A stretch of 64,000 nucleotides of DNA, from NCBI RefSeq assembly GCF_905475395.1, contig NC_058341.1:74459597-74523596 (forward strand), written 5' to 3'. Shown here one piece after another: positions 12,357 to 24,083 of this stretch (position 1 is its first letter; each line of letters starts with the position of its first letter). This stretch comes from Chrysoperla carnea. Taxonomy: Eukaryota; Arthropoda; Insecta; Neuroptera; Chrysopidae. Below the pieces are notes generated by a model, which worked only from the letters and a program-made list of their open reading frames with translations, had not been told where the DNA came from and did not search any database. A program made the position numbers and the translations under genes.

Positions 12357-13012
12357 CAGGGTGTCCTTTTTTTAAGTTGACATATGCGTGAAACTCGAAA
12401 AATAAGTTTAATCGAGGAAAATGCTTCAAACGAAAAATGTTAATTTCAAAGGCGCACTCTTATGCAATCTAATTTTACCGGTTCAATTAAAACCTCCGTC
12501 TAATTCATAGCTTACAAACATTAAATAAACGCTTTAAATTAAAAAGTTGTTCTTTATAAAAACGCAAACATTTTTTTGTAAACCGAATAGTTTGGACAGA
12601 AATATGTTGATAGCAAAAATACCCTATAAGAAACTACATATCACAGCTTTTTGCGCGTTTCTTCATTCAATTTGAACCAAAATGGTCTTTATAGAAAAAC
12701 AAACCACTTTTATTGGAAAATTTTTTCTAAAAGTGCTTAGATTCCGTATTTGACATACGAAAAAGGAATTTTTAGGAAAAATTTTCAGTCCGTTCTATGC
12801 CTAAACTGTACGGTTTGCGTAAAAATGTTTCGAACCAAAAATGTTATTTTTTTAATCAATAACAACTTTCTATTATTTAAGTATTCATTGATTGCCAATT
12901 ATGGAGTAGAGGAAACTTTTTATTGAGCTTGAAAACCAAGGTCAAGTTTAATGTCTGCCTACGATGTTCGCCTATAATATACCCAATATTTTTTGCTTGA
13001 AGCATTTTTATA
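12355..13012. mobile_element. second copy of the same foldback, right end lost
   Basis: Begins ATGCAGGGTGTCCTTTTTTT and AGTTGACATATGCGTGAAAC; the interior parallels the 6.5-kb copy. The right end stops at TTTTTTGCTTGAAGCATTTT where a HINE begins. HINE 5' ends point outward on both sides. Confidence 0.75.
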
Positions 13013-13653
13013 CCATGTATATAATATGAAATATACATAGTATATTAAGTTTCGTCCCAAGTTTGTAACGCTTAAAAATATTGATGCGACGAAAAAAATT
13101 TTGGTATAGGTGTTCATAGAATCACCTATTTAATCCATTTCCGGTTGTCCGTCCGTCCGTCCGTCTGTGGACACGATAACTCAAAAACGAAAAAAGATAT
13201 CGAGCTGAAATTTTTACAGCGTATTCAGGACGTAAAAAGTGAAGTCAAGTTCGTAAATGAGAATCATAGGTCAATTGGTTCTTGGGTCCGTAGGACCCAT
13301 CTTGTAAACCGTTAGAGATAGAACAAAAGTTTAAATGTAAAAAATTTTCCTTATCAAAAATTAAACAACTTTTGTTTGAAACATTTTTGTGTAAACATCA
13401 CTGTTTACCCACGAGGGCGTTAAATAGATGCAAATTTTTTAGAGTATGTATTAATATAGGAATATCAGTTGTGTGTTTGTTGTGTATTTAAAAGTGAATA
13501 TCTTTTGTTATTTACGTGACGTCAAAAAAACAAACGATTGCGCATCAACACTATACGATTGCGCATCAACACTGTCTATACGATTGCGCATCAACACTGT
13601 CTATACATGGTATTTCAACAATTAACTCAGTCAATTGTTTGTTTTCACTTGTT
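13010..13653 (+). mobile_element. HINE-like element, full length
   Basis: Begins TATACCATGTATATAATATG, then CCCAAGTTTGTAACGC, GGTATAGGTGTTCATAGAAT, (CCGT)n, body, hairpin AACAATT...AATTGTT and CACTTGTT. A private tandem repeat ACGATTGCGCATCAACACT (three copies, about 13531-13606) precedes the 3' end. Confidence 0.92.
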
Positions 13654-14344
13654 ATTGATAAAATATATCACTCTGTATAATAGCTAGGATATAGTAAAAG
13701 ACTGCAAACGATTCCACACAAACTTCTATTCATGTGCATCTTTTGTATATCAACACCTGTTTTGTGTTTTAGTCCATTAAAATTTCGAACTTCCAAAAAA
13801 AAAACTTTGGATTCGATCAGGCTTGTTACTATTATCTATAGAGGCAGAAATTTTAGGAAAACTGAAATCCTCTTCTGGTACATTTAATAAATCAATTTTC
13901 CGAAAAAAAAGGCAAGAAAAGTGTATATTTAATTTGTATTATTTGGTTAGGTCAATTTAATTTAATACAAGCATTTTTTTCTTTTGTGAGAAATTCTTAC
14001 TCTTCATTTGGGCCCCCTAACTAATTTTCATACAGGGCCCTTCCAAAGCCCTGTTGCTTTTGCAACTTCTTTATAAGCTTTAATTTTCAAAAGTATTCAA
14101 ACTCAAAAAAAAAAAAAATTTTCTCCCATTGCATATAGAATTATTTTTTTTTATTGAATTTTAAAACCTCCGCACACGATAAACTACTTTTAGTTTTCGT
14201 TTTAATTTTTATTAGAGTCTAGGTGTTTCTATAGTCTATGTACTTATCATCCTTGTCGTTCCCCCGCAAATTTTTTCCTAGATTTTCCATCCTATAGTAA
14301 TTTAGAATTGACCAATAGTCGATACTATGCATATTTACTCATTA

Positions 14345-14405
14345 AACAAGTGAAAACAGACAATTGACTGAGTTAATTGTTGAAATACCATGTATATACA
14401 GTGTT
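14345..14405 (-). mobile_element. HINE 3'-end fragment
   Basis: Reads AACAAGTGAAAACAGACAAT then TGACTGAGTTAATTGTTG and ATACCATGTATA, i.e. the 3' hairpin end of the family in reverse. The rest is missing; the SINE insertion lies just beyond. Confidence 0.8.
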
Positions 14406-14420
14406 TAAAACTAAAACTTG

Positions 14421-14715
14421 GCTAAGTGGCCGAGCAATTTAAAGCGCAATCGAATTCAAGCGTTTATCTACTTAGACTTAGGTTGCGGGTTCGAATTCAG
14501 GTAGCGGCGGTCTGATCAATTATAATAAATGGGGCGGTAAACTGATCACACTGTCGTCACTTAGATAAGAACGAAGTAACCGACTCCACCCACATCATAA
14601 ATGTAATTTATATATGGATGTAGTTTAATAAAGATTAAAAATGGTGATGTGGGTGGCCTCTGTTATGGAGTATATTTCTGAGAAACGGAGGATAAACCCC
14701 ATTATTATTATTACT
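14421..14715 (+). mobile_element. tRNA-derived SINE (copy 1)
   Basis: The head resembles tRNA-Leu/Ser, with an A-box region (TAAGTGGCCGAGC) and a B box (GGTTCGAATTC) about 60 bp later. A body with the inverted pair CCACCCACATCA / TGATGTGGGTGG follows, then an (ATT)n tail. The direct repeat AAAACTTG flanks it (14413-14420, 14716-14723). Being short, with both pol III boxes and a tail, it is a SINE, not a tRNA gene. It sits next to a HINE 3' fragment. Confidence 0.85.
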
Positions 14716-14924
14716 CGCAAAACTTGCAGGTATTATTTATACTATGGTCTCTTGAGCATCGCAAGTGCCTGGGCATGTCCAAACCCTTCTCCTTTTCTAT
14801 GACAAATTTCCATATCCCAAAATTCGGTTATTCCTCAGATCGAAGACATATTTAACAGTTTTAAAATGATTTTGCTTTGTTTATTCAGGATTTTATATCT
14901 TTGTCCATTTTTCTTTGCTTTCAA

Positions 14925-15425
14925 TACATCTTCGGTGGTTATAGTGAGAGAATACTTATACCTGATTATAGTTAACTCTGACTAGTATATATGTTCATCA
15001 AATTTCAAACTTTTTGGATTTAATAAACTTTTATTGAAAAGATCAGTAACAGTCAGCTTTACTTAGGGAAAGTCAACTCGCACTAAAAAATCAACTTTTT
15101 CCTGTAAGATATACCTAAAACTTAGCTAGATGACTTCAAGAGAAACGGTGCGTTTGTTAGGGCCGATTACTGTCTTTTGGTCTAAGGCAAACTATTTAAC
15201 CAAAGCACCGTTTCTCTTGAAGTCATCTCTAAGTGGATGGATATCTTACAGGAAAATTTAGTCTTTTAGTGAGAGTTGACTTTCCCTAGATAAAGCGGAC
15301 TGTTACGGGTCTTTTCAAGAAAAGTTGATTAAAACCAAAAAGTGTTGATATTTGATGAACATGTACTAGTAAGAATTAACTATATTGCCAGGTAAAGTAT
15401 ACTCCCACTATCTTGAGGTAGTAAA
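14925..15425. repeat. imperfect inverted repeat
   Basis: Arms mirror through ATGTTCATCAAATTTCAAAC / TTGATATTTGATGAACAT, AGGGAAAGTCAACTCGCACT and TGACTTCAAGAGAAACGGTG near the centre (about 15180). Probably an aged foldback MITE. Confidence 0.78.
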
Positions 15426-15600
15426 AGTTGATTTTTTGCTAGGAAACGGTCTACAACCAAAAAAAATAAAAAAACAAGTAAGGAAAACAAAATCTTAATA
15501 AGTATACATAGGTTTAAGAAAATTAACAAGTAGACATTAAGGTTGATATGAAAGGAGAAGGGAAATCATTGTCCTTATCATTGTGTCATATATGCAATGT

Positions 15601-16042
15601 GTTCATAAAATCACCTAATTAGTCCATTTCCGGTTGTCTGTCCGTCTGTCATCACGATTACACAAAAACGAAAAGAGATATCAAGCTGAAATTTTTATAG
15701 CGTACGGAGGACGTAAAAGTTCGTAAATGAGCAACATAGGTCAATTGGGTCTTGGGTCCGTAGGACCCATCTTGTAAACCGTTAGAGATAGAAAAAAAGT
15801 TTAAATGTAAAAAAAAATTCCTTATAAAAAAATAACCAACTTTTGTTTGAAACATTTTTTCGTAAATATCACTGTTTACCCGTGAGGGCGCAAATTAGGC
15901 GAAAATTGTAGAGTATGTAATTATGGGAATATCAGTTATGTATGTGTGGCATGTATGTATGTGTAATATGATAGAGTCATCAGCACTGTCTATGTATGGT
16001 ATTTCAACAATTAACTCAGTCAATTGTTTGTTTTCACTTGTT
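15601..16042 (+). mobile_element. HINE-like element, 5' truncated
   Basis: Starts within GTTCATAAAATCACCTAATT, then GTCY, ATCACGATTACACAAAAACG, body, hairpin and CACTTGTT. Confidence 0.88.
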
Positions 16043-16090
16043 TTAATTTTAAACTTATGAAAATATATATTTTAGCCTATTTATTTATTA

Positions 16091-16478
16091 GGTTAGGTTA
16101 GGTTAGAGTGGCTGTCCTGGGGTGGGACACACTTAGACCATACGGTCCGTTGTGATACCGTAAAAGAGTTGGTCCATCCCCGGCCACTACTCCATGAACC
16201 ATTTGGAGCTGTTTAAGAACAGCAGGAGGGCTTTGACGCCGATTGACTTTAGATCGGAGAGGTCGTCAAAAAGAGGCTAGTTCAAGTAAGTTCATCTTCT
16301 CATGACAAGAGCTGGGCAGTGACAAAGAAGATGAGACATTGTCTCCTCCTCTTCACCACTGTGACAGCTCCTGCAGTAGTCATGATACATTGCCAGGCCT
16401 AAGCGTTCAGCATGCTTGCCGCTCAGCCAGTGTCCTGTGATAGCCACAACAACTTTGCGAACAGAGGCCCTTGGAAGT
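16091..16478 (-). mobile_element. LINE 3' end (I/Jockey-type ORF2 C-terminus) with TTAGG tail and TSD
   Basis: The minus strand encodes YCRSCHSGEEEETMSHLLC with HCPAL, the Cys/His motif at the C-terminus of Jockey/I-type ORF2. Its 3' end (left edge here) is TTAGG repeated about 3.5 times (16089-16106). A ~13-bp direct repeat, TATTTATTTATTA, flanks it on both sides, so this is a 5'-truncated insertion with its target duplication kept. Confidence 0.75.
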
Positions 16479-16479
16479 G

Positions 16480-17239
16480 ATATTTATTTATTAAGAATAT
16501 ATATATATTTTTTAAAATTATTAAATACTCTAATTATTTCGAAGAGTTTTGATGATCAAAAATAGCCTTTTATGTATTTTAAAAAAAGTTACCATGTTAC
16601 AAGTACGGCAACGCTGTAATATATCGGTCGTATTTACATCTGACTTTCCACGATAACATAACCGAAAAAAGTAGGTAAAATTTTAATTTCGTGGAAAGTT
16701 CGATTGTGTATAAGCACAATTATTTTAATACTGAATCATTTTATAATTAAATTAATAATTATAAAATGTAGTTTGTAGTTCATCTATTCAACTTAGAAAC
16801 TCCTAGTCTCCAAGCGTCTTACAACTATTTCAACTCATATCGAAGCTTTAATACATGTATATAATACCTTTCACTTAGATGCATTGCTTAACGCATGCAT
16901 TCTGTCATACTCGTGAAATTCATATGCCTACATGAAAATCGAACATTCTGTATAATAAAAAGAGATGGGGTTTTACGGTCATGTGTTTAGCGCACAGTCA
17001 TATAATATATACCAGTCATTTAACTTCTGGCAAAGCCATGGGTCTCTTAATAAAAATGTTTTAGGTAAGTTATTAAACACTGGATAGCGCCACATATGTC
17101 AAATCCAAATATCGTTATTATTAGATAATTTAAAATAAATAAACAAGTATTAATTTTGTATAAATTCTATTTATTTTCGTTAAATTAATAAATAATTGTA
17201 ATTGATAATAATAATATTTGCTGAAATTAATTATTGGCC
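16480..17239. other. no gene seen
   Basis: AT-rich single-copy-looking DNA between the LINE tail and the satellite. Confidence 0.5.
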
Positions 17240-19115
17240 AGTGGTTTGGATTCGATACTTGAGCTTTGTTTTATAACGCAAAGAACGAAGCGTTATTTGC
17301 CTGTAAACTACATTCGATTTGTGACCACCACGTTCGGATAATATAACGTGTGAAGCGCTTTTCTAATAATCTTATCTAAGAATAATTCTATCCATTATTC
17401 TTAGATAATAAATAAAATAATAAATAATCTGATATAACGCGAAGCGTTATATATATGTGCGGCGCTCCTTTTCGCTGTAGGACACATTAGGTTAGTGAGC
17501 ATCATGCATGTACAATAAAACGCGAAGAGTCATTGAAAAGCGCGCAAGGCTTTCTACATTATTTTCATTCTTGAATCTATCAGTAAAAAAATAGAGGAGG
17601 CGCGCCATTTTACGAAATATTGAGCATTGTTTTATGACGCAAAGAACGCTCTATAATAATGGGGGTTTAACTTCCGTTTTTGCGACGCATGTCTAATCAC
17701 AGAGGCCACCCACATCATTATTTGTTAATCTTTATTTATATAATTACAAACATATTTACAATTACATTTTGATGTGGGTGGAGTCGGTTACTTCGTTCTT
17801 ATCCAAGCGACGACAATGTGATCAATTCTGCACTCCCATTAATTATAAATTGTTCACACTGCCGCTGCCTGGATTCGAACCCGCAACCTAAGCCTAAGTA
17901 GTCAAACGTTCTAAAACTAGCGCCTTAGACCGCTCGGCCACCTAGAACGCTCTATTTGGTTACTTGATAAAGCGCGAAGCGGAATTATCCTGTAAACTAC
18001 ATTCGATTTGTGACCATCATATTCGGATAATGCGCTTTCGGCTCTTTTCTAAGAATCTTATCTAAGAATTATTCTATCCATTATTCTCAGATAATAAACA
18101 GCGCGAAGCGTTATTTAGGGCGCTGTTTAGGTATCTGATATAACGCGAAGCGCCTTTTCACTGTAGGACACATTAGGTGAGTGAGCATCATAGATGTATA
18201 ATAAAACGCGAAGCTTCATTGAAAAGCGCGCAAGGCGCGCTTCTTCTGCATTGTTTTCATTCATGAATCTATGAATCAATAAAACAGAGAAGAGCGCGCG
18301 TCATTTTACGAAATATTGAGCATTTTTTTGACGCAAAGAACGCTCTATTTATTTACCTGATAAAGTGCGAAGCGTTATTCGCCTGTGAAGTACATTCGAT
18401 TTGTGACCATCATGTTCGGATAATATAACGCGAAACGTTATTGAAAAGCGCCTTTGACGCTTTTCTAAGAATGCGGAAGCGTTATTTAAGGGCGCTTTTT
18501 AGGTATCTGATATAACGCGAATCGTTATATACAAACGCGGCGCGCCTTTTCGCTGTAGGACACATTAGTAAGTGAGCATCAGGCATGTATAATAAAACGC
18601 GAAGCTTCATTGGAAAGCGCGCTTCTTCTGAATTATTTTCATTCATTAATCTATCAATAGAAAAAATAGAGAAGGGCGCGCGAAGCGCGCCATTTTACGA
18701 AATATTGAGCATTGTTTTATGACGCAAAAACGCTCTATTTAGTTACCTGATAAAGCGCAAAGCGTTAGTCACCTGTGAACTACATTCGATTTGTGACCAT
18801 CATGCTCGGATAATATAACGCGAAGCGTTATTGAAAAGCGCCTTCAGCGCTTTTCTAAGAATCTTATCTATAAGAATAATTCTATTCATTATTTTGAGAT
18901 CATAAATAACGCGAATCGTTATTTTAGGGCGCTTTTTAGGAATCTGATATAACGCGAAGCATTTACCTTGTATAATAAAACGCGAAGCGTTATTGAAAAA
19001 AGCGCGCGCCGCGCTTTTTCTGACGCTTAAAACGCTCTATTTAGTTATTCGCCTGTAAAATACATTCGATTTGTGACCATTATGTTCGGAAAATCTAACG
19101 CAAAGCCTGAGGGAA
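17240..19115. repeat. ~390-bp satellite, about 4.5 units, rich in AACGCGAAGCGTT hairpins
   Basis: The landmark CATTCGATTTGTGACCA recurs at about 17311, 17999, 18384, 18782 and 19060. Spacings are 688 (387 after removing the SINE and its TSD), 385, 398 and 278. Each unit carries several AACGC-GAA-GCGTT hairpins and GGCGCGCC/AGCGCGC-type GC clusters in otherwise AT-rich DNA. No coding was seen. Confidence 0.88.
17655..17943 (-). mobile_element. tRNA-derived SINE (copy 2) inside satellite DNA
   Basis: Same family as the 14.4-kb SINE, inverted: B box (rc GGTTCGAATCC), A box (rc GTGGCCGAGCGG with TCTAAGGCGC), body pair CCACCCACATCA, and ATT tail. A 12-bp target duplication AGAACGCTCTAT (17643-17654, 17944-17955) shows it landed in an existing satellite unit. 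The tRNA head is better kept than in copy 1, so it is probably younger. Confidence 0.9.
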
Positions 19116-19118
19116 TGT

Positions 19119-19232
19119 AAGACTAAGTGATTTTATGAACACTTATACCAAAATTTGGTTTGTAGGGTCAACATTTCTAAGCGTTACAAACTTGGATCTT
19201 CAGTTGATATACCTTGATATATATTTCATTTA
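19119..19232 (-). mobile_element. HINE 5'-end fragment at the end of the satellite
   Basis: Reverse copy of the first ~110 bp (TTTTATGAACACTTATACCA, AAGCGTTACAAACTTGG, ATATATTTCAT). GTCY and body are absent; satellite DNA replaces them. Confidence 0.8.
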
Positions 19233-19895
19233 TACAAGGAATAAAAACCCTCTTCCTAAATTTAACCCTCCTGAAAAAATTTCCTCCCCCAATACTCCCC
19301 CTTAAAACTTACCCCTCAAAATTTAAACTATTGTTCTTCCCAAAAAAAAATTGTACCTCTTGAATATAAACACCCTCTCCATAAAAAAACCCTCAAAATT
19401 CACCCCTAAACATAATCCGCAACAATTTTCTTCCAAAAACTAAATTTTTACAACTACCGAAAAATTACTCCCCCCCCCCACGAAAACGCTCCCCAAAAAA
19501 AATTCTCCTTACAAATCTAGACCACACCGCACTGTTCTTCAAAAAAAAATACTCTAAAAATATCACCGCCCAAATCTACTCCGCCATAATGGTCATAAAA
19601 AAATAACAAATTTTACCAGCCCCCGGAAAATTACCCCCCTTTTCATAACCCCTCAAAATTCAATCTATTTCGACACAATGATATTCCAAAAATAAAATTT
19701 TTACAAGCCCCCCAAAAATTACTCCACCCCCTCCACGAAAACCCTCCTCAAAATACACATTCCAAATCTACACCGCCACAATGTCCTTAAAGAAAAATTT
19801 GACTCCCCTGAAAATTACACCGCCATAATCCACAATCCCCACCTTTCAAAATTCACCCTCCAAATCTACTCCGCCACAATGTTCATTCAAATGAA
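19232..19895. repeat. strand-asymmetric A/C-rich degenerate tandem array
   Basis: The plus strand is nearly G-free and dominated by CCCTC, CCCC and AAAA runs. A degenerate phrase AAATCTACTCCGCCACAATG recurs (about 19522, 19573, 19763, 19862), with CAAAATTCACC between. Units are 50-100 bp and irregular. No coding. Confidence 0.75.
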
Positions 19896-20257
19896 AAAAA
19901 TGAAGTTTTCATTCAGTGAATCATTAATTCATTAACTATCCATCAACCCACTTACTCCGCTTAGTCTACCAACAACTGGTGATAGTTTCGTTGGTGTTTA
20001 ATCAATTATACCCTAGGACAGTTAGCTTTGGGCCACTGAGTTCGCTTAAATAGTATCTACTCTACCCATCAATACACTTTCATCAACAACATTTTAATAA
20101 TTACATCCATGTGCAAGATATTCCCTATCTCTAATATACATGGAAGGGTATACAAAGGTACTATCTACATCAAACAATTTTAGTGATATATAGTTAAACA
20201 TACACCAATGAAAATACATAACATTGGTATACATTTATAATTATGATCAAAGCTAAA

Positions 20258-20672
20258 TAGCGTTCTCATGGGTAAACAATGATGTTAACAAAAAAATTTT
20301 TCGACCAAAAGTTGTTTATTTTATAAGGAACATTTTTTACATTTAAACATTTGTTCTATCTCTAACGGTTTATAAGATGGGTCCTACGGACCAAAGATCC
20401 AATTGACCTATGTTGCTCATTTACGAACTTGACCTCACTTTTTACGTCCTAAGCACGCTATAATAATTTCAGCTAATTGATATCTCTTTTTCATTTTTGA
20501 GTAATCGTGATGACAGACGGACAGACGACAGACAGACAGACAGATAGACGGAAATGGACTAATGATAGTGATTTTATAAACACCTATACCAAAATTTTGT
20601 TAGTAGCATCAATATTTTTAAGCGTTACAAACTTGGGACTAAACTTAATATAGCTTTTATATATTTCATATA
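20258..20672 (-). mobile_element. HINE-like element, 3' truncated
   Basis: Reverse copy with body, (GACA)n-type microsatellite ACAGACGGACAGACGACAGA, AAGCGTTACAAACTTGGGAC and ATATTTCATAT end. The 3' hairpin end is missing. Confidence 0.87.
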
Positions 20673-20872
20673 AAAACGATTAGCTTTACGAAAAAATCAC
20701 AAGAAGTCTTTTTAACGTAAAATTACCCAAAAAACTCGTATAGCTATATTTGGATCAAAAAATTGACATTTGACTGCTACTGTGAAGGGCGAGGGATATA
20801 CAAAATTGTATCAATAGGGTTTCTGACAACATCCGGAATATTAATCTATAAGGTTTTTTGAACAAGAATCGA

Positions 20873-21938
20873 TTGACTTTACAGTTACTTAGACTGAGTG
20901 TCAAACGTTTTAAAGCGTGCCAACAACTGAGGTAATTGCTTAGGTCAAATCCATTATAGATTCGTAAGAAATAATCTAAAGTGATACGTGATAAGTATTT
21001 TTTTCAAGTCAAAAAGCGAAAAAGGTCAGTGAAATCACGATGTTTTATGTAAAACATTTAGTGATATGAAAATTTGACATTCAATATATGTTTTCTTGAT
21101 AAATATGCCTATATTTCTTTGATAAATCTATATATATATATATAAAGAGAGTGTTTGTTTGTATGTCCCCGATTTTCCCTAAAACTAACCATTGACTTCG
21201 GTAGGGGTTTATGTCATTGGGTAGCCCTTAGGCTCCCATTGTGAATAAGGGAGTTTGGTGGGGGTGCATTGTGAATAAGGGAGTTTGGTGGGGGTGGAAT
21301 TAAAAATGATCTAGGAATTCATAGAAAATAGATTTAAAAAAATAGTTCTAATAATTTTCAATAGATGGTGCCACTGTCAATAGTACAATTTTCACTAGAT
21401 GGCGCTACTGGCGCAAATGTCTTTCGATTTTTCTCGAAAATTCTGGAATGTTCCATGGATTTCTATCGAATTTCCTAGAATTTTCTCTAACATTCTGGAA
21501 TGTTCTATGGATTTCTATCGAATTTTCTAGAATTTTCTCGAACATTCTGGAATGTTCTATGGATTTCTATCGAATTTTCTAGAACTTTCTCGAATATTCT
21601 GGAATGTTCCATGGGTTTCTATCGATCTTTCCCTTACTTTTCCGTACACACAGAGCGTGTAGACATAATTTTGGGATCGGCCAAAAAAATCTTACTGTTC
21701 CGTACACACAGAGAGAATTAAAAAAAAAGTCTTTCATTTAACAATTTTGATATTTAAATGTGCAAAAACAACCCAGCGAAGCGGGTTTAACAGCTAGTGT
21801 TCTTATATTCTTTTGACAAATGTATTTTTTTGATAATTGTTCCTAGCTGACCTAAGCAGTTACCTCAGGTGTTGGCACGCCTCTCACTGTACGAAAAGAT
21901 AGGCGATACTTAGTCTATGTATAACTATAAAGTCAATG
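20873..21938. mobile_element. foldback element carrying a Helitron
   Basis: Arms GTGCCAACAACTGAGGTAAT with TGCTTAGGTC on the left, and GACCTAAGCAGTTACCTCAG with GTGTTGGCAC on the right. The Helitron at 21127-21797 sits between. Same family as 45.81-46.55 kb. Confidence 0.83.
21127..21797 (+). mobile_element. non-autonomous Helitron
   Basis: Starts A|TCTATATATATATATATAAA and ends with a hairpin CCC-A-GC-GAA-GC-GGG, ten bases, then CAGCTAG|T. Insertion between A and T with TC...CTAG ends is the Helitron rule. Internally there are repeats of TTTCTATCGAATTTTCTAGA and two copies of GTGAATAAGGGAGTTTGG. No Rep/Hel coding; 671 bp. Confidence 0.9.
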
Positions 21939-22554
21939 ATTTTTGCACACTCAAATCTAACAAGCGCCTGCTCTATTGTCAATTAATTTAAAATTGAAGA
22001 TTTAAAAAGCTACTTGAGACTCGCCTACTCAAAACCACTTAGTATACCACTGAGTATATTTTTAAGATCTCAGCTCAAAAAACTTTTCATTAGGTCACCC
22101 AGCTGATCATTTTCATTGAATAAAAGAAAAAATTATCGATTATAGAATGCGTTGATTTATTTATTTATTTTGTAGAAATTTTGTATTATTGTGTTTAATT
22201 AAAGCGTGATTTTGAGTTTTAACAACTTATCCCGTTCGTTATTTAAAAATATTGCTCTCCTTGAATTTTGCGTGTTTTGTGTTTTAAAAAATACTTTTGA
22301 TATTACTGTTTTGTGTATTCGGATACTGTTTATACACATTTTGTACTTTATCGTGTTATGTGTTTTTCTTATAAATATTGTACTTTATCGTGTTGTGTGT
22401 TTCTTATAAATTTTCTACTTAAAGTTTCAATGTGTTACTATAATTTACAATCATAATTATGGCGACGCTATATTATATTAACTTTATAATATTCTATGTC
22501 TATGAAGTGGCCTATAAAAATATTCCAATTAAAATCGGTAAATAGAGTCTTCTT
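21939..22554. other. no gene seen
   Basis: Contains short direct repeats of TTTATCGTGTTRTGTGTTTC (about 22347 and 22384). The 67-codon frame at 22206-22409 runs through them and is Phe/Ile/Val-rich by composition. Confidence 0.5.
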
Positions 22555-23555
22555 TAGTAGGATTGTCTCACACCTGTTTAGTGGGACTACAGCTTTTCTT
22601 TTCATTGCGCCGTCTCCCTTCGAAGGTTGACGATCAAACTGGCAATAGTTACTCGTGACACAGCTGCTTTGAAGGAGCCAGGAATTCTTCCTTCTCCGTA
22701 TTGACCGTTTCCCCTGATTCTATCCCTCGATGATCAACCGAAGTATTTCATACCTGTCTCCTCTCACTATATGTCCGCCGATATACCTTAGTTTGCGCTC
22801 ATTGATTGTAAGTATCAGCTCCTTGTTTTTCCGCATTATATTGAGAACTTCGATGTTTCTAACCCATTCGATCCATCTTACATTTCGAAAGCTTCAATGC
22901 GTTTTTCTAGCGAGGGTTTCAGAGTCCAGCTTTCGTAGCCGTACAGGAGGACGGAGAATACGTAGCAGCGTAGCATTCGGATTCTAAGACCTTGGTCTAG
23001 GCCACGCCTAATAAAGAGGTTCTTCGTGTCGATAAACGTCCTCCTGGCCTGTTCAATTCTTGACAGTGGCTCTTTCGTCGAATCGCAACTATTACACGCT
23101 AATACCCCTAGATATCTGAAGGATAATACCTGCTCAACGATTTTGTTATGTACACAGGGAGGATAGGGTAACTTGTGTTTGCACCTTCGAGAAAACCATA
23201 ATTTTCGTTCTGGGGTTATGTATATGTAGTCCATAACGGTTGCTGTAATCAACAATAACCTATACAAGTTACTGTAGTAAACAAGTTGTGGAGTAAACAG
23301 CAGGCTGCTGGCAACTTATATTGCTAATTGTTTAGCCATTGATTTTGATTTCACTGCTAGTGTTATCGAGAGATTCCGCGAAAATTTTTTCCGATCATAG
23401 GTTAAAGAGGCTATCTCCTCCGAGATTTTGTTCTCTTACTCTGATACCAGTAGAGTTCTGTACTGATTCGTAAAGCACCTTCGCCTACGCCTATTTTTCT
23501 AAGTATTTCTACTAATTTTTGATGTTCAACGCAGTCAAAAGCTTGAACAATAAAA
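22555..23555 (-). pseudogene. non-LTR retrotransposon (LINE) ORF2 relic: reverse transcriptase C-terminal part
   Basis: Minus-strand pieces match the endonuclease-reverse transcriptase of insect LINEs. VQAFDCVEHQKLVEILRKIG (about 23490-23550) is an RT palm segment. A continuous stretch to 22878 reads VLSFRYLGVLACN, ARRTFIDTKNLFIRRGL, IRMLRCYVFSVLLYGYESWTL, and it continues in a shifted frame through WIEWVRNIEVLNIM, LRYIGGHIVRGDRYEILRLI and GKRSIRRRKNSWL near 22600. Stops and shifts break it. It is 5'-truncated with no clear poly(A) tail. Confidence 0.85.
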
Positions 23556-24083
23556 ATAAATAAATGTTTTTATGGCAAAAATGAGCAATTTGTTAAAAAA
23601 AAAAAAAAAAAGAAATTAAATCTTATAAACAATATTTATTTTGATTAACGGATAATAAAAGTATAAAGTGAAAAATATTTGAAGTATTCGTATATAAAAC
23701 TTGTACTTTTTTCAGATCTTCTAAAACAATTAAAATTTCAAATCAATATAATTTTTTCACTAACACCAATTTACAAAATTAGTATTAAAATTTTTAACAT
23801 CGATTCGTAAAAAAATTTCCATGTGAAATATGTATTTCTAATTCAACTTATACGCATATTGATTAGAAACAGAAATATATCGTATTAATTTGTTTTTTTA
23901 AAGGGAGACAGAAACAAATGATTTATTATTTAAAAATTATTGATTAAGGTTGTATGGCAGTATCGAAGTCATACCACTCTTACACCAGGGCTGAAGCATT
24001 TGAAAATAGTAAAAGTGGAAACAAATTATAGTAGGATGAAACCCATTGGAAAAGGAAGAAAATATAACAAAAATGAAAGGAAA

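Noticed and set aside
14421-14500. Possible tRNA gene
   Set aside because: A and B boxes are present but the cloverleaf is degraded, and a SINE body, tail and TSD follow. The 17.9-kb copy shows the same architecture.
17311-19080. Bacterial origin or REP-like sequences because of GCG-rich palindromes
   Set aside because: Units are tandem at ~390 bp and hold a eukaryotic SINE; the surrounding DNA is plainly insect-like.
22730-22987. Plus-strand 85-codon frame
   Set aside because: Antisense shadow of the LINE reverse transcriptase relic on the minus strand.
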